A stretch of DNA of 64,000 bases from Globodera rostochiensis (taxonomy: Eukaryota > Nematoda > Chromadorea > Rhabditida > Heteroderidae): NCBI GenBank assembly GCA_018350325.1, contig JAEVLN010000019.1, forward strand, positions 1,426,001 to 1,490,000. The letters run 5' to 3'. The position numbers and the translations under genes are program-made. Shown here in pieces: positions 52,340 through 63,984 of this stretch. The notes below the pieces were generated by a model. It made no database searches. It saw only the letters and a list, made by a program, of their open reading frames with translations, and was not told the origin of the DNA. Position 1 is the stretch's first letter, and each line of letters starts with the position of its first letter.

Positions 52340-53049
52340 TCGCTCATTCCTCCCCCTCCCCCTCTTTATGTTCATTAATGCTTTGTCCGATCAATCAGTT
52401 GAAGGAATTGGTCGGAGGCGTTCCAATCCATTCGTCAATGCGGTCGAATCGAGTTTCATTGTTGATGAATAAACAATAAAACTTGGGGAATAACTTCCCG
52501 AGTCAGGGCCCGCTTCATTCACCAATTCGTTCCCATATTTCCACCGGGGCAAAAAGGGGAGGCAACGACCATCGGAGCCGGGGGCGGGGGGGGGGAGTAA
52601 ACGTTTGGTTTTTGAAAATTTAATGTCCGACCACTCCCCCGCCCCCCCCCGCCTGGATTGGAGGAGTTAAAACTCTGCTTCGAATCCAGCCACCCAACCT
52701 TTTATAACAGCTCAAAGGGCTCGGCCGCTTTATTTAATTACATAATATTTATGCAAATTATGAAAAGCACCATCAAATCGTTGCGCACAAATAAAAAGTA
52801 AAATATGAGCAATGCAAAATGAAAAATTAGAGCAATTTTAGGTTCTTTTAATTCCATTGGTGGCGGGCGGGTTAATTAAGGGACCATTAAAAATTTGCCT
52901 ATGAAAGAAAAACCCGTCAGATCCGATTATTATTTTTGTTGTTGTTAAGTATGTCTTGAAGGCAAAATGCGTTTTCTTTCATTTGTTTTCATTGTTTTCC
53001 ACGTGGTCCTCCATTGTGCTGATTGGGCAACGACGACGAGCCTTGGAGA
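52340..53049. other. Spacer between convergent GPCR and Bicaudal-D genes
   Basis: It contains a G run (52580-52596) and a C run (52635-52650), and otherwise AT-rich sequence. No coding exon was seen; it presumably holds both 3' ends. Confidence 0.5.
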
Positions 53050-56000
53050 TTAATGAAATAAAGTACAATCCGGCAATTGCCCGGGGGGGGCAGTCCTACG
53101 AATGTTTTTACTGTGGAAAATTAATTTTTTCCATTTCCTCCCCCCCCGGGGACGCGCGTGGCCATCGCTTTGTTTACCCGGGTAACGGACCGCCCGGGTC
53201 ATCGGCTGGTGATGGCCAATCCCTCCGCTGCCTCGTTGGCCTCCGCCGACCCTTTTCTGTTGTTGACTATGCTGCGGCTGAGAGTGCCCTACGCTGTCGC
53301 CTCCCCCGCGTTCCCGCAATTGTTGCAGTTGCCGTTCCCTGTCCATCTCCAACTCCTCCAAACGTTGAGTTAACGCCAATTTCTGCTGGATGCTCATCTG
53401 AGTTGGATTTATGCACATAATTATTGAAATGAAATTGACCCTGAGCAGTTGATTGATCGTCTTCTTCTCCTCCTCCGCTATCTTCAAAGAGTCCTGCCGA
53501 CTTTCCACCTGAAAATGGCGTTTCCTTTTAATTTGTTGAACTTCCCTATGTTAAACCACCCCGACCTGCTGTTGCAACTCCTCACATCGTGCGGTGAACA
53601 TCGCACGATGTGAGGCGAAAGTGGCGGCGTCCTCCTTGAACTGCTTGAGTTGGTTGCGCAACACCTCAACAGACATTTTTTAGTCGAATTGTTTCCCTTT
53701 TAACTCACTTCATTTGTCTCATCCTTCAAACGGAGCTCAGATTCAAACTTTTCCCGCAAACACTGGAGTACACTTTCAGTGGAACTTTTGTTTGAACGAA
53801 GAACGGAGCGCAAGGATGAGACTTGTTCACTGAATTTGAATAATTGGACTGATGAAATTCAAAGATAATTAGTGGCCAGGTGTCCCACCGTTTAATGGCC
53901 AATTGGGACTTCAGTTTAGAAATGTTCTGGAAGAGGTCCGCCTTGTCCTTGTCCTCCAGTGCCATTCGTGCCGAAATGCGTTGTTCCGCCTCACTTCGAA
54001 TCTTTAAAAAAGGGAAAAGGATTGCTTTAGGGACCCAAACCAACCGCTCTCAGCAACTCTCCCGCCGCTCCATAGGCCATTTGAGCATCGTCCACGTCGG
54101 CATCGTCGCCTGCGGCGAGCAGAAGACGCTCGCGCATGTCGCTTTCGCTGATGAGCCCAGCCAGCGCAAAAAGTTCTAAAATTTTTTTGGGCCTTACAAA
54201 ACTTTTCCATTGGTTGTTCGCCTTGTTCCACGCCGGTGCCTATTTTCATCGCTTCCAATTCTTTCAGAAAATTCTGTGAAAGTATCGGCCGGCAGAGGTC
54301 GGGGGGGCCGAGCAGTACACGTGGCGAGCGCGGGTAGCGCTCAGTCGCTTCGGCGGCAGGAATAGGCGAAGAAAAGTCAATCGGAGGCGGAGATTCACCG
54401 CCATTCAGAGGCGGAGAGCCGAGCCTAAAGAATGAACGGATAAGCCTAACTTTCCCCCCGGGCATAACCAAAACCTTCCAAAATGACCATGACTAAGTTG
54501 GGTTCAAACCGAACAGAGACCAAAAACCGGAATTTTTTCGGTTTGGTTTGAAACCGACAGCCTCAATCATGACATTATGTCCACGTTTAAACATTTCAGC
54601 TGCCCGATGATTCCATTTCACTCACCTTTTTGTACCATTGTCGGCCGATTGAATTCGTTCAGCCACAATACTGAGTCGGGCGGCCAATTGGTTGACGATT
54701 TGTCTCCGTTCGCTTTGGCTTTGTGCCTCCTCCGTGCCGCTGAGTTCCGTGAAGAATGAATGCAATGCCTGGCCGAGTTGGACTAACATTTCCTTGGCAA
54801 TTTCAAGTCGGGCATCCTTTCGACCGGCAAGCAAAATGGCCTCTCTGAGAGCGCCTAAATTAGAAATTAAACAAAAATTACGCGAAAATAATACTCCGCG
54901 TCCGTTCCGCCCTTTTCTCCAATTCTTTTGCCGCCTTTTGAGGTTCCATCCGTTCATCAAACCGTTCCAAAGCCAATGCCATGTATTCTTTAAGTTTGGA
55001 CACATCGCAACTTTCTGAAAGTGTTTAAAAATTGATAATTAACCATTTAGCATTAAAAACCAAAATTGCCGCTGAGATCCAATCGTTGGAACAGCGGAAG
55101 CAACATTTGGGCAAAAAGCTAAACGTTAAAAAGTTCGCTTCTCATAATGACTCTTCATTAGCTCATCATTAACTACGGAAGTTTAGTTGAAAATTAATTT
55201 TGAGTTGAATAACGGACTTTATGTTGAATTTGTTTGGCCTCTTTCAGTCGCTCGTTGTCCGTTTGTGCGACGTTCAGTTGATCCGCCAAATCCCCCTGCA
55301 ATTCCGAGAACAAATCCTTTGGCTCTCTCGCGTTGTTATTAGCAAACGTTTCGATGGGATTGTCGGAAATGAACGAACTTTCCAACTGAAAATGACCAAA
55401 TTCGAATTGAAGTAAATCAAACTCGTTTAACCTGTCTAACGATGTCCCTGTCAGCTCCTTTGATGCCCAAGTAGAGACTGTTCAGCGTGGACAAATGTCC
55501 TTGATTACGTAATTGCTCGAATTCCTTCTTGAGCGCAAGTCGCTGTTCCCGCTCCTGTTGTGCAGCAGCCAAAGCTTCCGCCTCTTGACGTTCGGCAAGG
55601 GACCGAAGCTGCAAAATTTGGAGGCAAAGTTTGAACGCCTTCGTCAGGTAGGACAATGGCCGACCTTGTTGGCCTCCTCGGCCTCCGTTTGCATAATAAT
55701 CACTTCTTCCAGTAGACCTTTTATTTGCAATTTCATCGACTCAAATTCAATTTGCGTTGATTTTAGGCTCGACACCTAAAAGGACAAAAACATTACAAGA
55801 CAATTAAAACTCAAACAGTTTGGTCGAAATGTTAAAATACCTGCTTTTGAAGTGTCACATTCTCTTCTTCAAGCTCCCCATTCTCATTCAAAGCAAATTG
55901 TTCTCGTTGTTTCAATTCTTTTAGCTTAAAAACATTGAAACAAATTTATTCATTCAAATTCCCGCACTTCCTCTCTCATCGACCGTCTTTCTGTCTCCAA

Positions 56001-56834
56001 TTCGGTGACCCGATGTTGTGAAGAGGCCAATTCCAGTGACAAACGCTCGGACTCCAATTTGAAAATGTTCAATTGCTGAAATAATGGCAATTGTGGAACA
56101 ATTTGGCGATTAGTGCAGCCCCCCCCCCCTCCGGTGCAGTGACCTCCTGCAATTGGCGGCCCTCCGCCTCCAATGCGGCCACTCTGTCAGTGAATTGCGC
56201 CTCCAATTTGGCCGAGTCTTCCAACAGCCCCAATTCGTGGTCCAATTCGGTGGCTGCCGCATGGCGTTGGTTTGAGCGAACGGAGGCCAATTGCTTTTGG
56301 GTCCGCTCCAACTCGACGCGAACGGAGTCCAACTCTTTCAGAGCGGTCTGAACATTGTGGCAAAGTTAATTAGTAGGTCAAACCACTTAAAAGGGATAAA
56401 TGGATGTAATTAGAAACAACAAAAACCTCAAAGGGTAAATGGATGTAATTAGAAACAACAAAAACCTCAAAGGGTAAATGGATGTAATTAGAAACAACAA
56501 AAACCTCAAAGGGTAAATGGATGTAATTAGAAACAACAAAAACCTCAAAGGGTAAATGGATGTAATTAGAAACAACAAAAACCTCAAAGGGTAAATGGAT
56601 GTAATTAGAAACAACAAAAACCTCGTGGGCCAACTCCAATTGTTCCTTTTCCCTCAAAAGATGAAGCCCCAATTCGCCCGCCTGCGCTTTTTCTCTGTCC
56701 GCCACAGCCAATCGCTCGCGGAGTTTGGTGATTTCATCGCGTAAACTCTGCCAATGTTTTTTTTGATTAATTCAGCGAAATTTGTTAATTCGGCACAAAG
56801 AAAAGACCTGTTGAATCTTCCCATCGGCATTCAT
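53050..56834 (-). CDS. bicd-1: Bicaudal-D dynein adaptor
   Basis: BICD proteins link dynein-dynactin to vesicle or RNA cargo through long coiled coils. On the - strand the start is MNADGKIQQ (56834), then [20 protein letters not shown] and [17 protein letters not shown], matching the BICD N-terminus. Later coils include [20 protein letters not shown] (compare LEEENISLQKQVSVL), [20 protein letters not shown] and [20 protein letters not shown]. The cargo-binding C-terminal coil reads [69 protein letters not shown] and [20 protein letters not shown], very close to the human C-terminus. A Gln/Gly-rich extension follows to TGA at about 53050. That last stretch may be partly intron. A 39-bp minisatellite fills one intron. 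Confidence 0.92.
53581..53614. other. Perfect 13-bp inverted repeat inside the Bicaudal-D C-terminal coding exon
   Basis: CTCACATCGTGCG at 53581-53593 and its exact reverse complement at 53602-53614, with an 8-base loop. It codes [13 protein letters not shown], a conserved part of the cargo-binding coil, so the hairpin sits in constrained coding sequence. Confidence 0.8.
56391..56624. repeat. 39-bp minisatellite in a Bicaudal-D intron, exactly 6 units
   Basis: Six 39-bp units (AAAGGGTAAATGGATGTAAT, then TAGAAACAACAAAAACCTC) spanning 234 bp of a 274-bp intron (56348-56621). On the gene strand each unit contains GAG|GTTTTTG, which is the exon end plus the 5' splice site of this intron, so the donor is present six times. 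The frame through the units is open ([13 protein letters not shown] repeated), but the array is probably spliced out because [16 protein letters not shown] resumes after a normal acceptor. Confidence 0.93.
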
Positions 56835-57670
56835 TGAACTGAAAGGGAGCCAACTGCCAAAAACGCCCGAGGCGGCAGAATAAACAACACAAACAATTTG
56901 CCGAATCCGACCCTAAAAATCGATATTTCCAAAAACTTTTAATTATTTTTATAGCCTCGAAATTGTTCAAAAAGCACAAAATTACAACAAAGTCCAGCTG
57001 TTAGGTTTTAGTATCATTTTGTGGCTTTTTAGGCTTTTTGGGATTTTTGAATTTTATTAATTTTTTATATTTTTCTTAAACAGAACGCCAAAGAGAAATG
57101 TTAGGGGTTAATTTTCTTAACATTTCAAAAAATTAACAAAATGAGTCGAAAATTCAAAAATTTTCTGGGCAATTAAAACGGAAAATGCAAATTTCGATCA
57201 TTCGTTCCCCGAGTTTTACCAAATGCTAATTTCAAACAAAAAATGAAAGTCGACAAAAACAAATTTAAGGAAGACGGAGGGGGGGGGGAATCACACAACG
57301 GACTGTCGTCGCGCATTCCTCCCACTCGCCCCCCCCCCCCCCCCCCCTCCCCCCGGGGGTCGGAATTCCGCCGATTACGCCTGCGGTTGTTACTGTGAAT
57401 GAATGAAAAATAAATCAATGGGCGCGCTTAAATGAGGACGGAAGGGCCCAAATTATTTTTATTTATTCACTAAAATACAAACTTTTAATATGCTAATTAA
57501 ATATATTGGGCTATTTGTTTGTTATGAGGTTTTTTTAATTTTAAAAAGGTGTTTCTATAGGGGTTTTTGGGGTCGTAGAATCCGAAGCTGCCCTCCGTTT
57601 CAACCAATTCCGAACCGCGAACCCGAAATTTTGAGATGGTTTTTTTGTTTTTTTCCATTAAAGATAGAGA

Positions 57671-58107
57671 AATTTTCTTGCCGTCCGATCAGTTTGTCTG
57701 AGCAGCCAGCACTCAAACCAGGAGTTACGGCGAAGACCTTTTGTAGAATTGCAAGGTCTATTGGAACAACGCCAAGTCTTTATGCTGTATCCATTCGTTG
57801 TTATTCTATTTTTAAGAAATGCTTCATGTGGCCAAAGTTCCCGCAAAAACGTTGTTGGTGAAGCAGGCGGGCAATGAGTGAGTCATTAAGGGCCATATTG
57901 CGGGAAATGGCCAAAGGAGAATTGGTTTTTCACCTCACCTCATTCTTTAATTTGCCTTATCAAATAAATTGCAACGGTCAGCGAGATGGAGGAGTAACGG
58001 TCATATATTTATAACTTTATTATCAATCTGAAGAATGCAAAAGCAAATAGTCGTGCATTGCCTCAAGTGCTGGCTGCTCAGACAAACTGATCGGACGGCG
58101 AGAAATT
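57671..58107. mobile_element. Inverted-repeat element, about 45-bp ends
   Basis: The left end (CTTGCCGTCCGATCAGTTTG, then TCTGAGCAGCCAGCACT) recurs as its reverse complement at 58063-58107 with few mismatches. The ends are about 440 bp apart with no coding capacity. AAATTT lies next to both ends. It is probably a MITE or a recombined repeat pair. Confidence 0.5.
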
Positions 58108-58739
58108 TGGTAGCTGGTGGGTGCCCCAATTCTGCTGGGCATTCTGCAGAGTTTTTGACATTTACTAAAGTTTGGGAAATGTTCTTTATTATTTAATCAA
58201 CGATAATCGGTGTCAGAGGTCGGTGATAATATGTAATTAGCCGAACAATCTGGATGATTATAGTGATTATAATTAATTTTAGGAGGGGGTTAGAGGCGAA
58301 AATAATTTATTGGCGAAAAAGACAGAAAAGAAAATAGCGAATCATACAATTTACAGGGGGAAGTTCGACCGGCATGGCAAATGTAAATAATGTTGACCCT
58401 TTCTTTATACACTTTCTCCGAGTTACTGATTTTGTCATCGCTGGGGGGGACGGAACAACAGCTTCAGGCTGACCTGGCCATGGCCTTCTCCCATCAACCG
58501 GCCCAAAACATTCACATAAATGAGTGGTAAAGTTAATTCATTCCTCGGACAAATTGCCAAACATCGAATTCTGCGCGCCATCGGTTGGTTGGTTGGTTGG
58601 AGAGGCCATTGCCAAAATCGACCCAACTTAGCTGAGCGACCACCCATCATTAGGGTGAATAGGGGGGGGGGGTACAGACACGACGACAGGGGAGCGGGTC
58701 GTTTGGGCCCCGCGTTTGGCCCGAACAGTTTGAAGCGTC

Positions 58740-59290
58740 ATAACCAAAGCAACTAATTTTGTATCATTCGAAAGCCTAAACAAGGAAAAGCTAAGCGTTC
58801 TAAAAATTTACAAGGCAAAAGTGCCAAAACCTAGGCTTTTCCTAGTTCTCTTGGCATAACTTGTTCAATCAGAATATATTAATTATTTACTCAATGTTTC
58901 AATAGGTTTAGAGCTTTCAAACGATACAAAGCTTGTTTGGGACTTAGTTCGCTAAAATCGTAACCCGTCAGCAGATGGGGGGGGGGGGGGGAGGTGGACA
59001 CCGGTAGGGGTCAACTCCGTCTCAGAAAAAACGTTTAAATACGCCATGGCTCATTCCACAACCAACCAAATCATAGAAAATTGGCACCATTCGAAAGCCC
59101 GCGATGAGAAGAAGTTTTTTGTAAACAAATTAAAACGATTAAATAAAATTCAACTAATTTTGTGGCCCTAAAACCACGAAAAATTTCGATTTCACATGTT
59201 TAATTTATATATCTTCTAATCATTTAGAGCTTTCGAATGGCAAAGTGTTTATCAAGATTGGTTAATTATGCAAAATCAAAGCTGATACGT
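58740..59290. repeat. Diverged palindromic dispersed repeat, two modules
   Basis: Two modules (about 58740-58940 and 59060-59260) each start near ACCAA...ATTCGAAAGC and end with the inverted motif GAGCTTTCGAATGGC or GCTTTCAAACGAT. A related left half occurs at 60975-61030 (AACCAACCAAAGTAAATAAA) and around 46170. A G run separates the two modules at 58979-58992. No coding was seen. Confidence 0.5.
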
Positions 59291-59314
59291 AGTTGACCCG
59301 TTTCGCTGTGGAGC

Positions 59315-59475
59315 TTATACGGTAGCATAATACGGTATAATACGGTAGCACACTACGGTATAATACGGTAGCACACTACGGTATAATACAGTAGCACAAC
59401 TACGGTATAATACAGTAGCACACTACGGTATAATACACACTACGGTATAATACGGTAGCACACTACGGTATACAG
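59315..59475. repeat. TACGGTATAATACGGTAGCACAC tandem repeat
   Basis: About six imperfect copies of a 23-bp unit, TACGGTATAATACGGTAGCA plus CAC, some truncated. Simple non-coding array. Confidence 0.85.
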
Positions 59476-59612
59476 TGCGAGTCTTTGGATCCGAAGGGGC
59501 TGCTGTAAAAAGGAAAACAGTAACAAATCGAGAATGGAATGCTTTGAACGAGAAGGACAATTTAAAAAGGAAAGAAGAATGCTCTAATGATTAAGGAACA
59601 ACTCATTGGGAC

Positions 59613-60705
59613 CAGGGATGGGCGCCGACGACCTCAGAAAATTTCGGAACTCGGAAGTCGGAATTCCGGGGCCTAAAAATTTTTCGGAAGTCGGAACTCG
59701 GAATTCCGGGCCTTAAAAAATTTTCGGAAGTCGGAACTCGGAATTCCGAGCCCAAAAAATGTCGGAACTCGGAATTCGGAAGTCGGAACTCGGAAGTTTT
59801 AAAAATTTTCTTAAATATGTTGCCTTGACTTGAATAAATCAATTTACGAACCAAAAACAATAAAACAACAAACATTTAACAATTAAATTCAACAATTGAC
59901 TTGTTTGATTGCAAAAAAAAAAAGTTTTTGAACATTTTTTAATTTTAGGTTCAAAAATTCCTGAAATTGAAAATTTTATGGCTTTTTATTAAAGGTTTTT
60001 GTTGGGTGACTAGCGGCGCCGCAGAGAAAAGAATTTTTTAAAAAGGTTAAAATTTTTAGGGGCTTTATTTTTGGGTATGGTTTTTTAAAGAAAATTAGTC
60101 AGGAATACAGGATTTTTGAGAAGGTGGGGGGGGGGAGGGGGTCGGCGGTGCCGATAGGCGCCGCCGAGAAAATTTCAAATTTTTGTCTCGATCTGTTAAG
60201 GGATTTGCAACCAAAATTTTATAAATAAGGTAATTTTTTCAAGTTTTTAGGGAATAGGAGAGTTCCGGCGGTGCCGATAGGCTCTACCGGGGGAAAAAAT
60301 TAATTAGTGAATTTAATTAGGAAATGTGCCCAAAATTTCAAAAAAAAATCACAATTTTATAAGGGTTTTTGAGCGATGACTAAGAATCAATAAAAAGACT
60401 TAAATTAAAAACATATAATGAGTTTTCACTCGGGGGAATAGAACCCAACATAAAAGATATTAAATTAAGGATTTTTTAAATTTAATTTGGCATTGTGTTC
60501 AAAATCGACACAAATTGTCATTTTTTGCAAAAATGGGTAACACTTCCGAAAAAAGTTCCGATTTTTTCCTTAAAATTTCGGAAGTCGGAACTCGGAATTC
60601 CGCATTGTCAAAAATTTTCGGAAGTCGGAACTCGGAATTCCGAGCCCAAAAAATGTCGGAACTCGGAAGTCGGAACTTCGGAAGTCGGAATTCCGCCCAT
60701 CCCTG
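59613..60705. mobile_element. Non-autonomous hAT element, 1093 bp, with 8-bp target duplication
   Basis: The element begins CAGGGATGGGCG and ends CGCCCATCCCTG, and is flanked on both sides by ATTGGGAC (59605-59612 and 60706-60713), a perfect 8-bp target duplication as hAT transposition makes. Long subterminal regions carry tandem copies of a CGGAAGTCGGAACTCGGAAT motif in inverted orientation at the two ends. The interior is AT-rich and has no transposase frame, so movement would need a transposase from elsewhere. The identical duplication suggests recent insertion. Confidence 0.93.
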
Positions 60706-60729
60706 ATTGGGACTATTACAGTACACTCA

Positions 60730-61745
60730 CTATACAGATACAGTCTAATTTGCGGGAATTCGTATCTAGCAATGTTATGCCATTTTAACAATGTTTAAAT
60801 AATTGCCTGAGGGAGTTTAAACAAATTCACCGGTGTTTCTTCACAGGGTCAGCTTTGTGGTGTCTGTGGTGAGACTACAGTTACAGTACACAAAATATAC
60901 AGTAAGCGGCGGGGGGGGGCAAACGATTGGAGTCAATTGGGCGGGCGTTCACGACTGGGCGCCAACGTCGTCTTCTTGGAACCAACCAAAGTAAATAAAT
61001 TTGGTACCAATCGAAATCTCTTTTTATGTAAAAGCTATTATATAGCAGAAACTAAACGATCATTTAAACCTTTAAAAAGTTATGGTTTGAAAAGAGCAAA
61101 AAAACTAAGTTTTTTTTTGGTAATTTTTGATAACTTTTTTGTAAGAGATTAATCACCTCGTCGATTTGTTGAATATACCCTCAACAAAGAAAAGTTATTG
61201 GCGCCCAATTGAACGACTCCGCGGGGGAAATGCCTTTTGATGAGATAATAATTAAATAGTAAATGCTTTTTCGGTCGGACTTTCACTTTGATTGGCCGAC
61301 TTCACTTACAAATGTTTGTTAAAAATAGAATTATTGAAGAGAAAAGCAAACGAAAAAACCATTGGCATAAAGAAAAAAATATACAAAAAGGAAAGAAAGG
61401 GATAGACAGCAAAAACATTGCTGACACAGCTGGGGAAACGTTCCCATCCCAATAGGGACATACTGGAGGTGCAAACGAAGAAACGGCGCATCTGGGGGGA
61501 CAAATGGGGGGGGGAAGTTCGGGGAGTTCGGGAAGTTCAAGGAGTTCGGGGGGATTGGGTATTGGATTATGCTGCGCTCCGTTCTTCGCTCGGTTCGACG
61601 CTTTTGTTCAGCTTCACTCCATTGGGGAGGCTGATTGTTGGTGGAGAGGAGTAAGCTGTTGCTGAACTTGTTGGGATTGGTGGTGCTGGTGGTGGGGCCT
61701 GTGGATCAGCGAATTCAGCACCTCCGGTCTATACCGTCAAAAGCT
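60730..61745. other. Intergenic, nothing recognised
   Basis: It contains a short G run (60909-60918), a partial copy of the dispersed ACCAACCAAA repeat and AT-rich sequence. No supported exon was seen. Confidence 0.45.
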
Positions 61746-63984
61746 TTAGAAACCAAACATTTTCGAAAATGACCTCAAATTGAGCAGAGTGCCAATTTCG
61801 CGCGGTCCCAATTTGCTGGTGGACGGCTGTTGCAGAACAATTGAGGCCGGGGCACCGGAAGAGGCCAAAATGAAACGGGCCAAATGTGCCAATCGAGGGA
61901 ACTTAAAATGTTCTAAATTTGGCATTTCTGACTCAACCGGCCAACCTGAGCCTCGCCGATGGAAGACCAAAATTCGAGAATGTCCCTGAAGCGGAAAGGC
62001 TTTGTTTGGCGTTATGCCGTTCAGAAGACTGACTGCGTTTGGTCCTGAGTGAAGGAAGTTCGAAGGTAAATGTCCAATTCGTCCTCCTCTTCCATTGCAC
62101 AATCTTCCAGACGATGAAGAAAGTCTTTCCCTAAAAGAATTAATTTGTAATCCGTCTTCAATTAAACTCGGTAAAACCGACTTTTCATTGCAGCCGTTTC
62201 GGCTTCTTGAAAGCGACGACGCTTTTTGAAAGGCTCATCTGAAAGTATAAATTATTCGACAACTTCCCCCCCCCCTCCCCCTAATTCCCCCCCCCCCCCC
62301 CCCCTCAAGTACAACTTCCCCCCCCCCTGTTCCCCCCCCCCCCGCCCCTCCCTCCCCCCGCCCCTCCCTCCCCCCGCCCCTCCCTCCCCCCGCACCCTTC
62401 CCCCCCCCCTCCTCAAGTACAACTTCCCCCCCCCCCCCCCCCGCTGTTCCCCCTCCCCCCCCCCCCCACCCCTCCCTCCCCCCGCACCCTTCCCCCCTCC
62501 CCCCTCAAGTACAACTTCCCCCCCCCCTGTTCCCCCCCCCGCCCCTCCCTCCCCCCGCCCCTCCCTCCCCCCGCCCCTCCCTCCCCCCGCACCCTTCCCC
62601 CCCCCCTCCTCAAGTACAACTTCCCCCCCCCCCGCTGTTCCCCCCCCCCCCCACCCCTCCCTCCCCCCGCACCCTTCCCCCCTCCCCCCTCAAGTACAAC
62701 TTCCCCCCCCCCCCCTGTTCCCCCCCCCCGCCCCTCCCTCCCCCCGCCCCTCCCTCCCCCCGCACCCTTCCCCCCTCCCCCCTCAAGTACAACTTCCCCC
62801 CCCCCTGTTCCCCCCCCCCCGCCCCTCCCTCCCCCCGCCCCTCCCTCCCCCCGCACCCTTCCCCCCCCCCCTCAAGTACATCTCCCCCCCCCCCCCGCCC
62901 AACCCAATCCCCCCCCCCCATTCTCCCCCCATCCAATCTCCCCCTCCCATCCCCTCCCCCCCCCACACTTTTCATTTCGGCGGCCTCCGCTGGCCTCGAC
63001 TTGTGGCTCAGTCCGACCAACTCGCGGATCCTTTCGTACACAACGGCCCTTTCCCCTTCAGTACATATCAGCTGCAATTGTCGGAGGCGCGGACGCGGAT
63101 TCAAAACGGTCTTAAAGCAAAATAAAGTTCAAAGCAATTCACTCTGAGACAGACAGGCTTTAAAACAATGCACGTCCTACTCAGTGAGATCTGATCGAGA
63201 TCAAGATCGAATATGGCCCCGGATCGAATCAGAAATTGGACTTAGTTTGCCAAATTGAAATTTGTTCCGCAACGGACCGCCACGCGATGTTCAGTCCGAA
63301 GATTGGTTTCCGCCCATTCACTGAGCCGTCTGCTGGCTGCCTGACTCACTGATCGAAGCCAAGTCGGTGTGCCGAAAGTGACCGATTGGGACGGTGAAAA
63401 GGGCTCCCGAGGCTGCTGCTTCTCCCCGTCAACGGATTTCTCCAAATTTATGTTTTTGGTTATTAAAGTTCCAAAGGCACTGACTGACCTCTGCCAACTC
63501 TTCCACATCGTCCAGAACATTCGGCATTTTTTGCCCCAAACTTGAAAATGTTCCGCCGGTAGACGACGACAGCGGTTCGTCCATGGACTGTTGCGGTTGG
63601 CATTCGTGCATAAGAGCAAACCATTCAGGCACAATCTAAACAACGAAATGAACAATGATTTGCTACGAATATTTGTTACCCGCTGAAAGTGCGGCTGTTT
63701 CGAGTCCATGAATATTTCCGCTGTCTCATGGAACGGCTCCAAGAACTGCTCCAACTCCGAGCTTGTCTGCCAGTTGATTTGACGCAATTCCATTACCAAT
63801 TCTGCACCAATAAATAAATAAATGCAATGCAAAAGCAAAGCAACGGACCTCCGAAGCCTTCCCTTTCGAGCAGTGCCGAAATTTCTGTCGCATATTCCTT
63901 CACGAATTTCAACATTAAATAAACGTCGGTAGTGAAATTTAATTTGCTTTCATCGCCCTCCGCCATTTCTGTTTGATCGCCCAA
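61746..63984 (-). CDS. hAT-transposase-derived protein, C-terminal part, spliced
   Basis: Gene-strand exons follow the C-terminal half of hAT/ZBED transposases in order. The first (63984-63849) reads [20 protein letters not shown]. The second (about 63800-63680) carries [20 protein letters not shown], matching the LLEPFxEATKELS motif. The third reads [13 protein letters not shown] later exon (about 63104-62980) carries [20 protein letters not shown] and VYERIRELV, like the LDPRFK...EER...V block. The last exons give [23 protein letters not shown] and [20 protein letters not shown], the hAT dimerisation region, then TAA at 61746. The FWSS to FKFPR join needs a GC donor (intron 61913-61956, 44 bp). 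The BED finger and first catalytic residues would lie right of the window. It could be a domesticated gene or an intron-containing transposase. Confidence 0.72.
62263..62968. repeat. C-rich minisatellite in an intron of the hAT-derived gene
   Basis: About 700 bp of C tracts with recurring CCTCAAGTACAACTTCCCCC and GCCCCTCCCTCCCCC motifs in a higher-order pattern of roughly 90-170 bp. It lies between the LDPRFK-like exon and the dimerisation exons. The Pro-rich + frame (62226-63125) and Gly-rich - frames are products of composition. Confidence 0.92.

Noticed and set aside
57490..57861. 123-codon + frame
   Set aside because: It overlaps the end of an inverted-repeat element, has no recognised domain and no splice support.
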